Below, in pieces: positions 1 through 6,040 of a stretch of DNA of 8,234 bases. Made by a program: the position numbers and the translations under genes. The notes beneath the pieces were generated by a model. It did no database searches, was not told the DNA's origin, and saw only the letters and a list, made by a program, of their open reading frames with translations. The stretch is from an uncultured Rothia sp. (lineage in GTDB: Bacteria; Actinomycetota; Actinomycetes; Actinomycetales; Micrococcaceae), in the NCBI GenBank assembly GCA_937935205.1, contig CALGXU010000304.1:1-8234 (forward strand), written 5' to 3'. Position 1 is the stretch's first letter. Each line of letters opens with the position of its first letter.

Positions 1-68
1 TGGCTGCTGTGATTAGCTGCGTGTTCCTGGCTGGTGTGTGGCCTTCGGTTGGTCGACGCCGTTTCTAG
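1..68 (+). CDS. Possible 3' end of an unidentified upstream gene
   Basis: The frame beginning at base 3 stays open for 21 codons and stops at TAG 66-68. Its translation, AAVISCVFLAGVWPSVGRRR plus a final F, is a hydrophobic stretch followed by a basic tail. That is what the last membrane helix and cytoplasmic end of a transporter-like protein often look like. The other two forward frames close within 16 bases. The reading is too short to name a family, and a random 21-codon open frame at a window edge is not unlikely. A small terminator-like hairpin about 100 bases downstream is compatible with a gene ending here. Confidence 0.3.
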   Translation, partial: AAVISCVFLAGVWPSVGRRRF

Positions 69-80
69 CGTTAGCTTGTG

Positions 81-110
81 CGCTCGCTTTGCGCTACGCT
101 CGCTTTGCGC
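81..110. repeat. 14-bp direct repeat, two copies
   Basis: CGCTCGCTTTGCGC occurs at 81-94 and again, identically, at 97-110, separated by two bases (period 16). Each copy begins and ends with GCGC-type sequence, so small hairpins are also possible. It lies in the non-coding stretch between the possible upstream gene end and gpmA. Function is unknown. It could be a remnant of a small intergenic repeat family. Confidence 0.7.
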
Positions 111-168
111 GATAGGTGGTGAAGCCTCGTGCGCTGTCTGACGGGTTTGTCCCGGTCGGGTGGTGTGC

Positions 169-184
169 GGGGCTTTGCCCTTTT
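169..184 (+). terminator. Small intrinsic terminator candidate upstream of gpmA
   Basis: GGGC (170-173), loop TTT, GCCC (177-180), then TTTT (181-184). The stem is only 4 bp, but it is GC-rich and directly followed by a T-run. A second small hairpin, CGGG/CCCG at 132-144, lies just upstream. Together they may end transcription coming from the gene at the left edge. The stem is short, so this is tentative. Confidence 0.4.
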
Positions 185-227
185 CTGGCGGGGTTTTTGA
201 GCCTTTCGTTCTGGTAATAAAGACCCT

Positions 228-304
228 TATAAATTTTTGGGAGAATGCATATTTTCTGGGTCTTGAGGCATGACAAACCGGCGGGTAAATGAAAAAATAG
301 AGGT
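228..304 (+). promoter_or_regulatory. gpmA promoter region, possible leaderless start
   Basis: This AT-rich stretch before gpmA contains a good -10-like TATAAA at 228-233, without a clear -35 at normal spacing. A second candidate is ATGACA (270-275) as -35 with AAAAAT (293-298) as -10, spacer 17; it would start transcription at or within a base or two of the gpmA ATG at 305. Two facts favour the second or a mixed picture. The only purine-rich SD-like stretch, AGAGG at 299-303, leaves one base before the ATG, too close for normal SD use. Leaderless mRNAs are also common in actinobacteria. No transcript data are available, so both starts remain inferred. Confidence 0.4.
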
Positions 305-1042
305 ATGACTTACAAACTAGTACTCCTGCGCCACGGCCAGTCCGAGTGGAATGAAAAGAACCTGTTCACCGGTTGGGTGGACGTTAACCTGACCGATAAG
401 GGCCGCGCTGAGGCTAAGCGCGGCGGCGAGCTGCTGGCAGAGCGCAACATCCTCCCCGATGTTGTTCACACCTCCCTGCAGCGTCGCGCAATCAACACCG
501 CAAACCTTGCACTGGATGCAGCAGACCGTCTGTGGATTCCCGTCAAGCGCACCTGGCGCCTGAACGAGCGTCACTACGGTGCTCTGCAGGGTAAGAACAA
601 GTCCGAGATTCGCGAGGAATACGGCGACGAGAAGTTCATGACTTGGCGTCGTTCCTACGACGTTCCGCCGCCCCCGCTGGATGACAACGACCCCTACTCG
701 CAGGCACACGACCCCCGCTACGCGGATGTTGAGAATGCTCCTCGCACCGAGTGCCTGAAGGACGTTCTGGGCCGTATGCTTCCCTACTGGGAGTCGGACA
801 TCAAGCCCGACCTCGCAGCAGGCAAGACCGTTCTGGTTGCTGCACACGGTAACTCCTTGCGTTCGCTGGTCAAGCACCTCGAGGGTATTTCCGATGAGGA
901 CATTGCTGGCCTGAACATCCCCACCGGTATTCCGCTGTACTACGAGCTGGATGAGAACTTCCAGCCCGTCAAGGCCGGCGAGTACCTGGACCCCGAGGCT
1001 GCTAAGGACGCTATTGCTGCCGTAGCAAACCAGGGTAAGTAG
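305..1042 (+). CDS. gpmA: 2,3-bisphosphoglycerate-dependent phosphoglycerate mutase
   Basis: Cytoplasmic glycolytic/gluconeogenic enzyme interconverting 3- and 2-phosphoglycerate through a phosphohistidine. The 245-residue length fits the dPGM family. The signature LLRHGQSEW places the catalytic histidine at H10, with R61, the proton-donor glutamate E88 (in LNERHYG) and the second histidine H181 (in AAHGNS). The conserved FTGWVDVNLT segment follows the signature. The start MTYKLVLLRHG matches the family beginning, although no well-spaced SD precedes it. The gene is followed by a strong hairpin, so it is probably transcribed alone. Its position just before senX3-regX3 is the usual actinobacterial order. 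Codon use is richer in C-ending codons (AAC, CAC, TTC, GAC) than in the genes downstream, as expected for a highly expressed glycolytic gene. Confidence 0.97.
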   Translation: MTYKLVLLRHGQSEWNEKNLFTGWVDVNLTDKGRAEAKRGGELLAERNILPDVVHTSLQRRAINTANLALDAADRLWIPVKRTWRLNERHYGALQGKNKSEIREEYGDEKFMTWRRSYDVPPPPLDDNDPYSQAHDPRYADVENAPRTECLKDVLGRMLPYWESDIKPDLAAGKTVLVAAHGNSLRSLVKHLEGISDEDIAGLNIPTGIPLYYELDENFQPVKAGEYLDPEAAKDAIAAVANQGK

Positions 1043-1075
1043 TACCTCCGGCAGGGTTTTGCCCCTGTCATTGTG

Positions 1076-1108
1076 ATGAGCCGTCCACCGTTGAGGTGGG
1101 CGGCTCAT
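1076..1108 (+). terminator. Stem-loop terminator after gpmA
   Basis: A 14-bp stem pairs 1076-1089 (ATGAGCCGTCCACC) with 1095-1108 (GGTGGGCGGCTCAT), with one G-U pair and a 5-base loop GTTGA. It begins 34 bases after the gpmA stop. No T-run follows, so it may act as a non-canonical terminator or 3'-end stabiliser. A smaller hairpin, CAGGG/CCCTG at 1052-1067, sits between it and the stop codon. Confidence 0.75.
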
Positions 1109-1214
1109 TGCGTTCTCTGCACGGTTTCTGCAGGGGTGCCTGTCTGAGGACCCTGCCTGGGGAGCCTGCCTGAGAAGACGGGTGTTCGCCTGAGTGCTGG
1201 GTATCGGCCACATT

Positions 1215-1227
1215 TATACTTATGGGG
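1215..1227 (+). promoter_or_regulatory. senX3-regX3 promoter, -10 element
   Basis: TATACT at 1215-1220 is a five-of-six match to the -10 consensus, with transcription expected to begin near 1227. No convincing -35 is seen 16-18 bases upstream, which suggests help from an activator. The preceding GTTCGCC at 1184-1190 could be half of a regulator site, but it is a single weak match. A start near 1227 leaves room for the SD at 1237-1244 used by the ATG at 1250. Confidence 0.5.
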
Positions 1228-1249
1228 TACCCGAATGGAAGGGAAGTAC

Positions 1250-2377
1250 ATGGATGCCGGTCTGATCGCCTTTATTGCGGGCATGATAGGTCTGCTGGTG
1301 GGCGTCCTGAGCATGAACGCGGTGGCGCGTAGTGAGCGGGAGCAGGAGCGTAGCTTGGTGTCGGCGCCGGCGCTGCGTGATGGTGCCGCTCAGGTGCTTG
1401 CTGTGATTGGTCGCGCCTATCTGGTGATTGATGAGGTGGGCGGCGTGGTTCAGGCTTCTCCGGGTGCGTATGCGATGGGTCTGGTGCGTGGTCATACGGT
1501 GGCGTCTGATGAGTTGGCGGATATGATTCGCACGGTGCGTCATCGCGGTATTTTTGCGGAGCGTACTTTTGAGATTGACCGCGGTGAGGGTGAGGCGCTG
1601 GTTTTGGATGTGCGTGTTGCTTCGCTGGGGGACGAGTATATTCTGGTGCTTGCTGATGACCGTACTGAGATTTCTCGTGTTCAGCGTATGCGTAATGATT
1701 TTGTGGCGAATGTGTCGCATGAGTTGAAGACTCCGGTGGGTGCGGTGAGTCTGTTGGCTGAGGCTATTGAGCAGGCGAGTGATGACCCGGAGGCGATTGA
1801 GTATTTTGTGGGTCGTCTGCATAAGGAGACTCGCCGCCTGTCTGCGCTGGTGCGTGACATTATTGAGCTTTCGCGCCTGCAGTCGACCGATGTGATTGCG
1901 CGTGGTGGTCCGGTGTCGGTGCCTTCTTTGGTGGCTGATGCGGTGGATCGTTCGCATATTGTGGCGGAGGAGAAGGATATCCAGATTTCTACCCGCATCG
2001 AGGAGGTCCCCGAGGTGTACGGTGATGCCGAGCTGCTCGGTATTGCTGTGCAGAACGTGGTGGAGAACGCGGTGCGTTATTCGCCGGAGCATACGAAGGT
2101 GGATATTTGGGTGCACCGTGTGGCTGATCAGCTGCTGGTTGAGGTTGCTGATCAGGGCGTGGGTATTCCAGAGGACGAGCAGAAACGTATTTTTGAGCGT
2201 TTTTACCGGGTTGATCCGGCTCGTTCGCGTCAGACGGGCGGTACCGGTTTGGGCTTGAGCATTGTGAAGCATGTGATGACTCAGCACGGCGGTAGCGTGA
2301 CGGTTCGGTCGATGCCGCAGGAGGGCTCGACGTTTACGTTGGCGTTGCCGCTGAATGAGCCTCCGGCCGCAGTGTAG
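1250..2377 (+). CDS. senX3: Sensor histidine kinase SenX3
   Basis: Membrane sensor kinase that by family phosphorylates RegX3 in the phosphate-limitation response. Numbering from ATG 1250 (375 aa): one N-terminal membrane segment (about residues 3-24), a PAS-like sensory region (about 40-145), then the kinase core. The H-box is FVANVSHELKTPVGA with phospho-accepting H157, and the N-box NVVENAVRYSP has N273. The G1 box starts at D301 (DQGVGIP), followed by the F-box IFERFYR and the G2 box TGGTGLGLSIVKH. The H-box and C-terminal motifs resemble mycobacterial SenX3 closely. An in-frame ATG at 1235 would add five residues. I prefer 1250 because GGAAGGGA (1237-1244) sits five bases before it, while 1235 has no good SD. 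regX3 follows after 41 bases, presumably in the same transcript. Confidence 0.93.
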   Translation: MDAGLIAFIAGMIGLLVGVLSMNAVARSEREQERSLVSAPALRDGAAQVLAVIGRAYLVIDEVGGVVQASPGAYAMGLVRGHTVASDELADMIRTVRHRGIFAERTFEIDRGEGEALVLDVRVASLGDEYILVLADDRTEISRVQRMRNDFVANVSHELKTPVGAVSLLAEAIEQASDDPEAIEYFVGRLHKETRRLSALVRDIIELSRLQSTDVIARGGPVSVPSLVADAVDRSHIVAEEKDIQISTRIEEVPEVYGDAELLGIAVQNVVENAVRYSPEHTKVDIWVHRVADQLLVEVADQGVGIPEDEQKRIFERFYRVDPARSRQTGGTGLGLSIVKHVMTQHGGSVTVRSMPQEGSTFTLALPLNEPPAAV

Positions 2378-2404
2378 TGTTAGCGATATAGGTTTTATGG
2401 AATC

Positions 2405-2412
2405 GAAGGAAG
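2405..2412 (+). promoter_or_regulatory. Ribosome binding site deciding the regX3 start
   Basis: GAAGGAAG lies six bases before ATG 2419. An in-frame TTG at 2416 would add one residue, but it has poorer spacing and is a weaker start codon, so the SD supports ATG 2419. Confidence 0.8.
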
Positions 2413-2418
2413 TTATTG

Positions 2419-3102
2419 ATGTCTAAAATTCTGATTGTTGAGGACGAAGAGGCCCTCTCGGATCCCCTTGCATTTTTGCTGGGTCGTGAGGGTTTCCAGA
2501 CGATTGTTGTGGACAATGGTCTGGATGCTCTGCCGGTGTTTGACCGCGAGGGCGCGGATTTGGTGCTGCTGGATGTGATGCTTCCGGGCATGTCCGGTAT
2601 GGAGGTGTGCCGCAAGCTACGTGAGGTGTCTTCGGTCCCGATTATCATGCTGACCGCTAAGGATTCTGAGCTGGATAAGGTTCTGGGTCTGGAGCTGGGT
2701 GCTGATGACTATGTGACGAAGCCGTATTCTGCGCGTGAGTTGATTGCTCGTATCCGCGCGGTGTTGCGTCGTCGTTCGGCGGAGACTGATTCTGCTACTG
2801 AGTCGGTGCTGCAGGGCGGCCCGGTGCGTATGGACATTGACCGCCATGTGGTGACGGTTAATGGTGAAGAGATTTCTATGCCGCTGAAGGAGTTTGAGCT
2901 CCTGGAGATTCTGCTGCGCAATGTGGGTCGTGTGATGACTCGTGGCCAGCTGATTGAGCGCGTGTGGGGTGCCGACTATGTGGGCGATACGAAGACCCTG
3001 GATGTGCATATTAAGCGTCTGCGTTCGAAGATTGAGCCGGATTCTTCTGCCCCGCAGTATGTGGTGACGGTTCGCGGCTTGGGCTATAAGTTCGAGGCGT
3101 AG
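2419..3102 (+). CDS. regX3: Response regulator RegX3 (OmpR/PhoB family)
   Basis: DNA-binding response regulator, partner of SenX3, which in related actinobacteria activates phosphate-uptake genes under phosphate limitation. The protein has 227 residues, the normal size. The receiver domain spans about 1-120: acidic pocket E8/D9, phospho-acceptor D52 in LLDVMLPGMSG, T79 in IIMLTAKD, and K101 in YVTKPYS. The C-terminal winged helix (about 130-227) has the OmpR-type RVWGADYVGDTKTLDVHIK recognition region and ends VTVRGLGYKFEA. Segments such as DPLAFLL, LELGADDYVTKPYSARELI and the recognition helix are nearly those of mycobacterial RegX3, making the symbol safe. senX3 ends 41 bases upstream. No phosphate-transport gene or phoU is in the window. 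Confidence 0.95.
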   Translation: MSKILIVEDEEALSDPLAFLLGREGFQTIVVDNGLDALPVFDREGADLVLLDVMLPGMSGMEVCRKLREVSSVPIIMLTAKDSELDKVLGLELGADDYVTKPYSARELIARIRAVLRRRSAETDSATESVLQGGPVRMDIDRHVVTVNGEEISMPLKEFELLEILLRNVGRVMTRGQLIERVWGADYVGDTKTLDVHIKRLRSKIEPDSSAPQYVVTVRGLGYKFEA

Positions 3103-3117
3103 GCGGGCTTGAGACTG

Positions 3118-3861
3118 ATGACTTCTGCTTCTGCGGCGAATACTGCTGTGATTGTTTTGGCGGCTGGTTCGGGTACTCGCCTGGGTGAGCCGATTCCGAA
3201 GGCTGCTGTGCGTGTGCATGGTCGTACTCTGCTGGATTATGCGTTGGAGGGTGCGCTCGCTTCGGGTGTTGCTGAGCATGTGGTGGTGACTGTTCCTGCT
3301 GATTGTTCGGCGAGTTGCCCGGAGCTTTTGGAGGATGCCCGCCGTGCCGGTGCGTTGATTACTGCCGGTGGTGATACGCGTACTGCTTCGGTGGTTGCGG
3401 CGTTGGACGCTTTGAAGGATGCGCAGGTTCCGGTGGATTATGTGCTGATTCATGATTGCGCTCGTGCTTTTACTCCGCCACAGGTGTATCACCGTGTGCT
3501 TGAGGGTCTGGGCTCTGAGAGCCCGCAGGGTGTTGTGCGTGCGGTGATTCCTGTGTTGCCGGTGGTGGATACGGTGAAGACCGTGGATTCTGCTGGTGTG
3601 GTGACGGGTACTCCTTCACGTGCGCAGATGCGTGCGGTGCAGACTCCTCAGGGTTTTGAGGTAGCTGCCCTGTTGGCGGCGCATGAGCGTAGCCGTTCTC
3701 TACCTGCTGAGGAGGCTGAGCTGCTGACTGATGATGCGATGGCTATGGAGGCGGCGGGTGAGCCGGTGTTGACGGTTGCAGGGGACGCGGATGCGTTTAA
3801 GGTGACGACTCCGATGGATTTGCGGGTTGCTCGTGCGCTGTTTGGTGATTCTGCTGCCTAA
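3118..3861 (+). CDS. ispD: 2-C-methyl-D-erythritol 4-phosphate cytidylyltransferase
   Basis: Cytoplasmic MEP-pathway enzyme that joins CTP and methylerythritol phosphate to give CDP-ME. From ATG 3118 it has 247 residues, slightly above the usual ~230. The nucleotide-binding loop is VLAAGSGTRLG...PKA (R21, K28); IHDCARAF carries D113; FKVTTPMDL near the C-terminus carries K228. TDDAMAMEAAG also fits the family. A TTG at 3109 and a CTG at 3115 are in frame, but I chose ATG because GGCGGG (3102-3107) is then about ten bases upstream. The gap from the regX3 stop is only 15 bases with no promoter seen, so ispD is probably read through from the regulator genes. ispF follows, the common IspDF pairing. 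Confidence 0.95.
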   Translation: MTSASAANTAVIVLAAGSGTRLGEPIPKAAVRVHGRTLLDYALEGALASGVAEHVVVTVPADCSASCPELLEDARRAGALITAGGDTRTASVVAALDALKDAQVPVDYVLIHDCARAFTPPQVYHRVLEGLGSESPQGVVRAVIPVLPVVDTVKTVDSAGVVTGTPSRAQMRAVQTPQGFEVAALLAAHERSRSLPAEEAELLTDDAMAMEAAGEPVLTVAGDADAFKVTTPMDLRVARALFGDSAA

Positions 3862-3950
3862 TCCTGCCGCCTAACGCCTCCTATACCTGCCTCTGTAGTG
3901 GGGCGGGCACTGCCGCTGAGAAGATTTTTGTTCGATTGAAGGGTCCTGTG
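3862..3950 (+). promoter_or_regulatory. ispD-ispF gap with a weak promoter candidate and SD
   Basis: This 89-base gap holds TATACC at 3882-3887, a moderate -10 match without a clear -35. It also has a weak 4-bp GCGG/CCGC stem near 3904-3917, not a convincing terminator. GAAGGG at 3938-3943 is a clear SD seven bases before ATG 3951, which fixes the ispF start. Co-transcription with ispD remains likely. Confidence 0.35.
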
Positions 3951-4433
3951 ATGACTGTTATTCCTCGTGTTGGTACCGGTGTTGATGTCCACGCTTTTGG
4001 TGAGGAGGGCACTCCTCTGTATGTTGCTGGTCTGCATTGGCCGGGTGAGCGTGGTTTGAGCGGCCATTCTGATGGTGACGTGGTGGCTCATGCCGCGGCG
4101 GATGCTCTTTTTGCCGCCTCCGGCACGGGGGATTTGGGCTCTAATTTCGGTGTGGATCGCCCGGACATGAAGGGTGCTTCGGGCGTTCGTATTCTTTCTG
4201 AGGCTGCGGCGATTGTGCGTGCTGCTGGTTTTGAGATTGGTAATGTGAGCGTTCAGCTGGTGGGTAACCGCCCGAAGTTCTCTCCGCGCCGTGATGAGGC
4301 GAACCGCGTGCTGAGCGAGGCGGCGGGTGCTCCGGTGACGGTGATTGCGACGACTACTGACGGTTTGGGTTTGACCGGCCGCGGCGAGGGTGTGGCTGCT
4401 ATTGCGACGGCGCTGGTGTATCCGCGTTCGTAG
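3951..4433 (+). CDS. ispF: 2-C-methyl-D-erythritol 2,4-cyclodiphosphate synthase
   Basis: Zinc-dependent trimeric MEP-pathway enzyme that converts CDP-ME 2-phosphate to MEcPP with release of CMP. From ATG 3951 it has 160 residues, the family size. The N-terminal GTGVDVHAFG supplies metal ligands D12 and H14; GHSDGDVVAH supplies H47, with S40 and D41 in the conserved SD pair. The C-terminal ATTTDGLGLTGRGEGVAAIA is the family signature. In-frame TTG 3936 and GTG 3948 are possible earlier starts, but the SD at 3938-3943 is best spaced for ATG 3951. It works two steps after IspD; the intervening kinase gene ispE is not in this window. Confidence 0.96.
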   Translation: MTVIPRVGTGVDVHAFGEEGTPLYVAGLHWPGERGLSGHSDGDVVAHAAADALFAASGTGDLGSNFGVDRPDMKGASGVRILSEAAAIVRAAGFEIGNVSVQLVGNRPKFSPRRDEANRVLSEAAGAPVTVIATTTDGLGLTGRGEGVAAIATALVYPRS

Positions 4434-4489
4434 GTGTTTGGTTGCTTCGAGCCATTCTGTAACCTATCGCTGATTTACCGCCCCGGTGT

Positions 4490-4526
4490 CTGAACCGACC
4501 CCGTAGAAACCCCGTAGAATGAGAGT
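4490..4526 (+). promoter_or_regulatory. cysS promoter, leaderless arrangement
   Basis: TAGAAT at 4515-4520 fits the actinobacterial -10 pattern TANNNT and is followed by exactly six bases (GAGAGT) before GTG 4527. That places the transcription start on or next to the start codon, the standard arrangement of a leaderless mRNA. The -35 is weak: CTGAAC 4490-4495 with a 19-base spacer. An alternative is that GAGAG (4521-4525) acts as SD for ATG 4533, two codons downstream. Confidence 0.6.
4498..4519 (+). repeat. Perfect 11-bp tandem repeat overlapping the cysS -10
   Basis: ACCCCGTAGAA occurs twice back to back, at 4498-4508 and 4509-4519. Each copy contains a -10-like hexamer: TAGAAA at 4504-4509 and TAGAAT at 4515-4520. 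The 11-base period is about one DNA helical turn. Confidence 0.9.
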
Positions 4527-5945
4527 GTGACTATGCGTTTTTATGATTCAGCTTCCGCGACTATCCGCGAGTTTGAGCCCGTCGTGCCCGGTGAGGCGCG
4601 TATCTACTATTGCGGTGCTACGGTGCAGGGTGAACCGCATCTGGGCCATATCCGTTCGGCGTTGGTTTTTGACCAGTTGAGCCGTTGGATGCGTTACCGC
4701 GGTTTGAAGGTGACGACGGTCCGCAATGTCACTGATATTGACGACAAGATTTTGGCGAAGTCTGCTGATTCTATGGAGCCCGGTTTTGAGGGTGAGTTCC
4801 CGAATGAGCAGTGGTGGGCGCTCGCGTATCGTTTTGAGAAGGTTTTTGCTCAGGCGTATGCGGCGCTGGGTATTGATCCGCCGACGTATGAGCCGCGCGC
4901 TACCGGTCATATTCCGGAGATGTTTGCTCTGATTCAGCGTCTGATTGATCGTGGCCACGCGTATCCTGCGCTGGATGATTCTGGTGACGTGTATTTTGAT
5001 GTGCGTTCGTGGGATAAGTATGGTGCGCTGACGAATCAGAGCGTTGAGGATATGCAGGATTCTGCGGATGCTGATCCGCGCGGTAAGCGTGACCCTCGCG
5101 ATTTTGCCCTGTGGAAGGGGTATAAGGAGGGCGAGCCGCTGACTGCTTCGTGGGAGTCTCCGTGGGGTCGCGGCCGTCCGGGCTGGCATCTGGAGTGTTC
5201 GGCGATGGCTGGTAAGTATTTGGGTTCGCGTTTTGATATTCACGGTGGCGGTTTGGATTTGCGTTTCCCGCACCATGAGAATGAGCTGGCGCAGTCGACT
5301 GCTGCCGGTGATGATTTCGCGAACTTCTGGATGCATAACGGCATGGTCACCTATGAGGGTGAGAAGATGTCGAAGTCTATCGGTAATACGATTTCGCCGG
5401 CGCAGATGCTTGAAATGGCGCGCCCGTTGGTGGTTCGTTACTACCTCGGTAGTGCGCATTATCGTTCGATTCTTGATTACCGTCCGTCGTCTCTGCAGGA
5501 GGCGGCAACCGCTATTGAGCGTGTTGAGGCGTTCCTTGCTGCAACTCAGGATGTGCTGAAGCCGGGCCGTGAGGTTCCGCAGGCTTTTGCTGAGGCTATG
5601 GATGATGACGTGAACATTCCGCGTGCTCTGGCGGTTTTGCATGAGCAGACTCGTGCGGGTAATGCTGCGCTTGCTGCTGGTGAGGATGCTTCGGAGGCGG
5701 CTAATGCTGTGATGGCTATGGCTGAGGTTCTGGGCCTGGCGCAGCTGATGAGCTTTAATGCTGAGGGCACTTCGGGTGCTGAGCATGAGGCTTTGGATGC
5801 GCTGATTCAGGCTGTGTTGGCGGAGCGTGCTGATGCTCGTGCTCAGAAGGATTGGGCGAAGGCTGATGCGATGCGTGATCTGTTGGCGTCTGCTGGTGTG
5901 CAGGTGAAGGATAGCGCGAATGGTTCGAGCTGGAGCGTTGGCTAG
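4527..5945 (+). CDS. cysS: Cysteinyl-tRNA synthetase
   Basis: Cytoplasmic class I aminoacyl-tRNA synthetase that charges tRNA-Cys. 472 residues, normal length. The ATP-binding HIGH motif appears as HLGH (38-41) in YYCGATVQGEPHLGHIRS, and KMSKS is at 280-284. Zinc ligands fit C29, C224 (WHLECSAMA), H249 and E253 (FPHHENE). The RNVTDIDDKI segment is characteristic. The YYCGATVQG beginning and full length favour CysS over the mycothiol ligase paralogue MshC. I chose GTG 4527 because MTMRFYDS fits actinobacterial CysS starts and the -10 spacing suits a leaderless transcript; ATG 4533 is the alternative. It lies between ispF and rlmB, as in mycobacteria. A weak GCGGG/CCCGC hairpin (5945-5962) follows the stop. 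Confidence 0.97.
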   Translation: MTMRFYDSASATIREFEPVVPGEARIYYCGATVQGEPHLGHIRSALVFDQLSRWMRYRGLKVTTVRNVTDIDDKILAKSADSMEPGFEGEFPNEQWWALAYRFEKVFAQAYAALGIDPPTYEPRATGHIPEMFALIQRLIDRGHAYPALDDSGDVYFDVRSWDKYGALTNQSVEDMQDSADADPRGKRDPRDFALWKGYKEGEPLTASWESPWGRGRPGWHLECSAMAGKYLGSRFDIHGGGLDLRFPHHENELAQSTAAGDDFANFWMHNGMVTYEGEKMSKSIGNTISPAQMLEMARPLVVRYYLGSAHYRSILDYRPSSLQEAATAIERVEAFLAATQDVLKPGREVPQAFAEAMDDDVNIPRALAVLHEQTRAGNAALAAGEDASEAANAVMAMAEVLGLAQLMSFNAEGTSGAEHEALDALIQAVLAERADARAQKDWAKADAMRDLLASAGVQVKDSANGSSWSVG

Positions 5946-6002
5946 CGGGTGATGTGCCCCGCGTTTGTGCGTAAGGCTTAGGTCGGGCGGGTTTCTCTCG
6001 CG

Positions 6003-6036
6003 TAGACTCGTATTCATTACTTTGACGAAGGAAGAG
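6003..6036 (+). promoter_or_regulatory. rlmB promoter candidate and ribosome binding site
   Basis: TAGACT at 6003-6008 matches the TANNNT -10 pattern, giving a start near 6015 and a leader of about 26 bases. The -35 is unclear: TTAGGT at 5978-5983 with a long 19-base spacer. GAAGGAAGAG (6027-6036) is a strong SD four bases before ATG 6041. rlmB could also be read through from cysS, since no strong terminator separates them. Confidence 0.5.
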
Positions 6037-6040
6037 AAGA

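Noticed and set aside
94..276. 60-codon minus-strand frame upstream of gpmA
   Set aside because: It overlaps the direct repeat and promoter region, has no family resemblance and lacks a good SD.
317..1213. 298-codon antisense frame over gpmA
   Set aside because: It is a shadow of gpmA codon bias with no domain and no credible start signal.
4548..6017. 489-codon open frame antisense to cysS, and similar long antisense frames opposite senX3 (1220-2287), regX3/ispD (2617-3492) and rlmB (6017-7075)
   Set aside because: Translations are dominated by Arg, His, Leu, Thr and Ser with no recognisable domain. They result from the rarity of TTA, CTA and TCA in the sense-strand codon use, and the sense genes are clear conserved enzymes.
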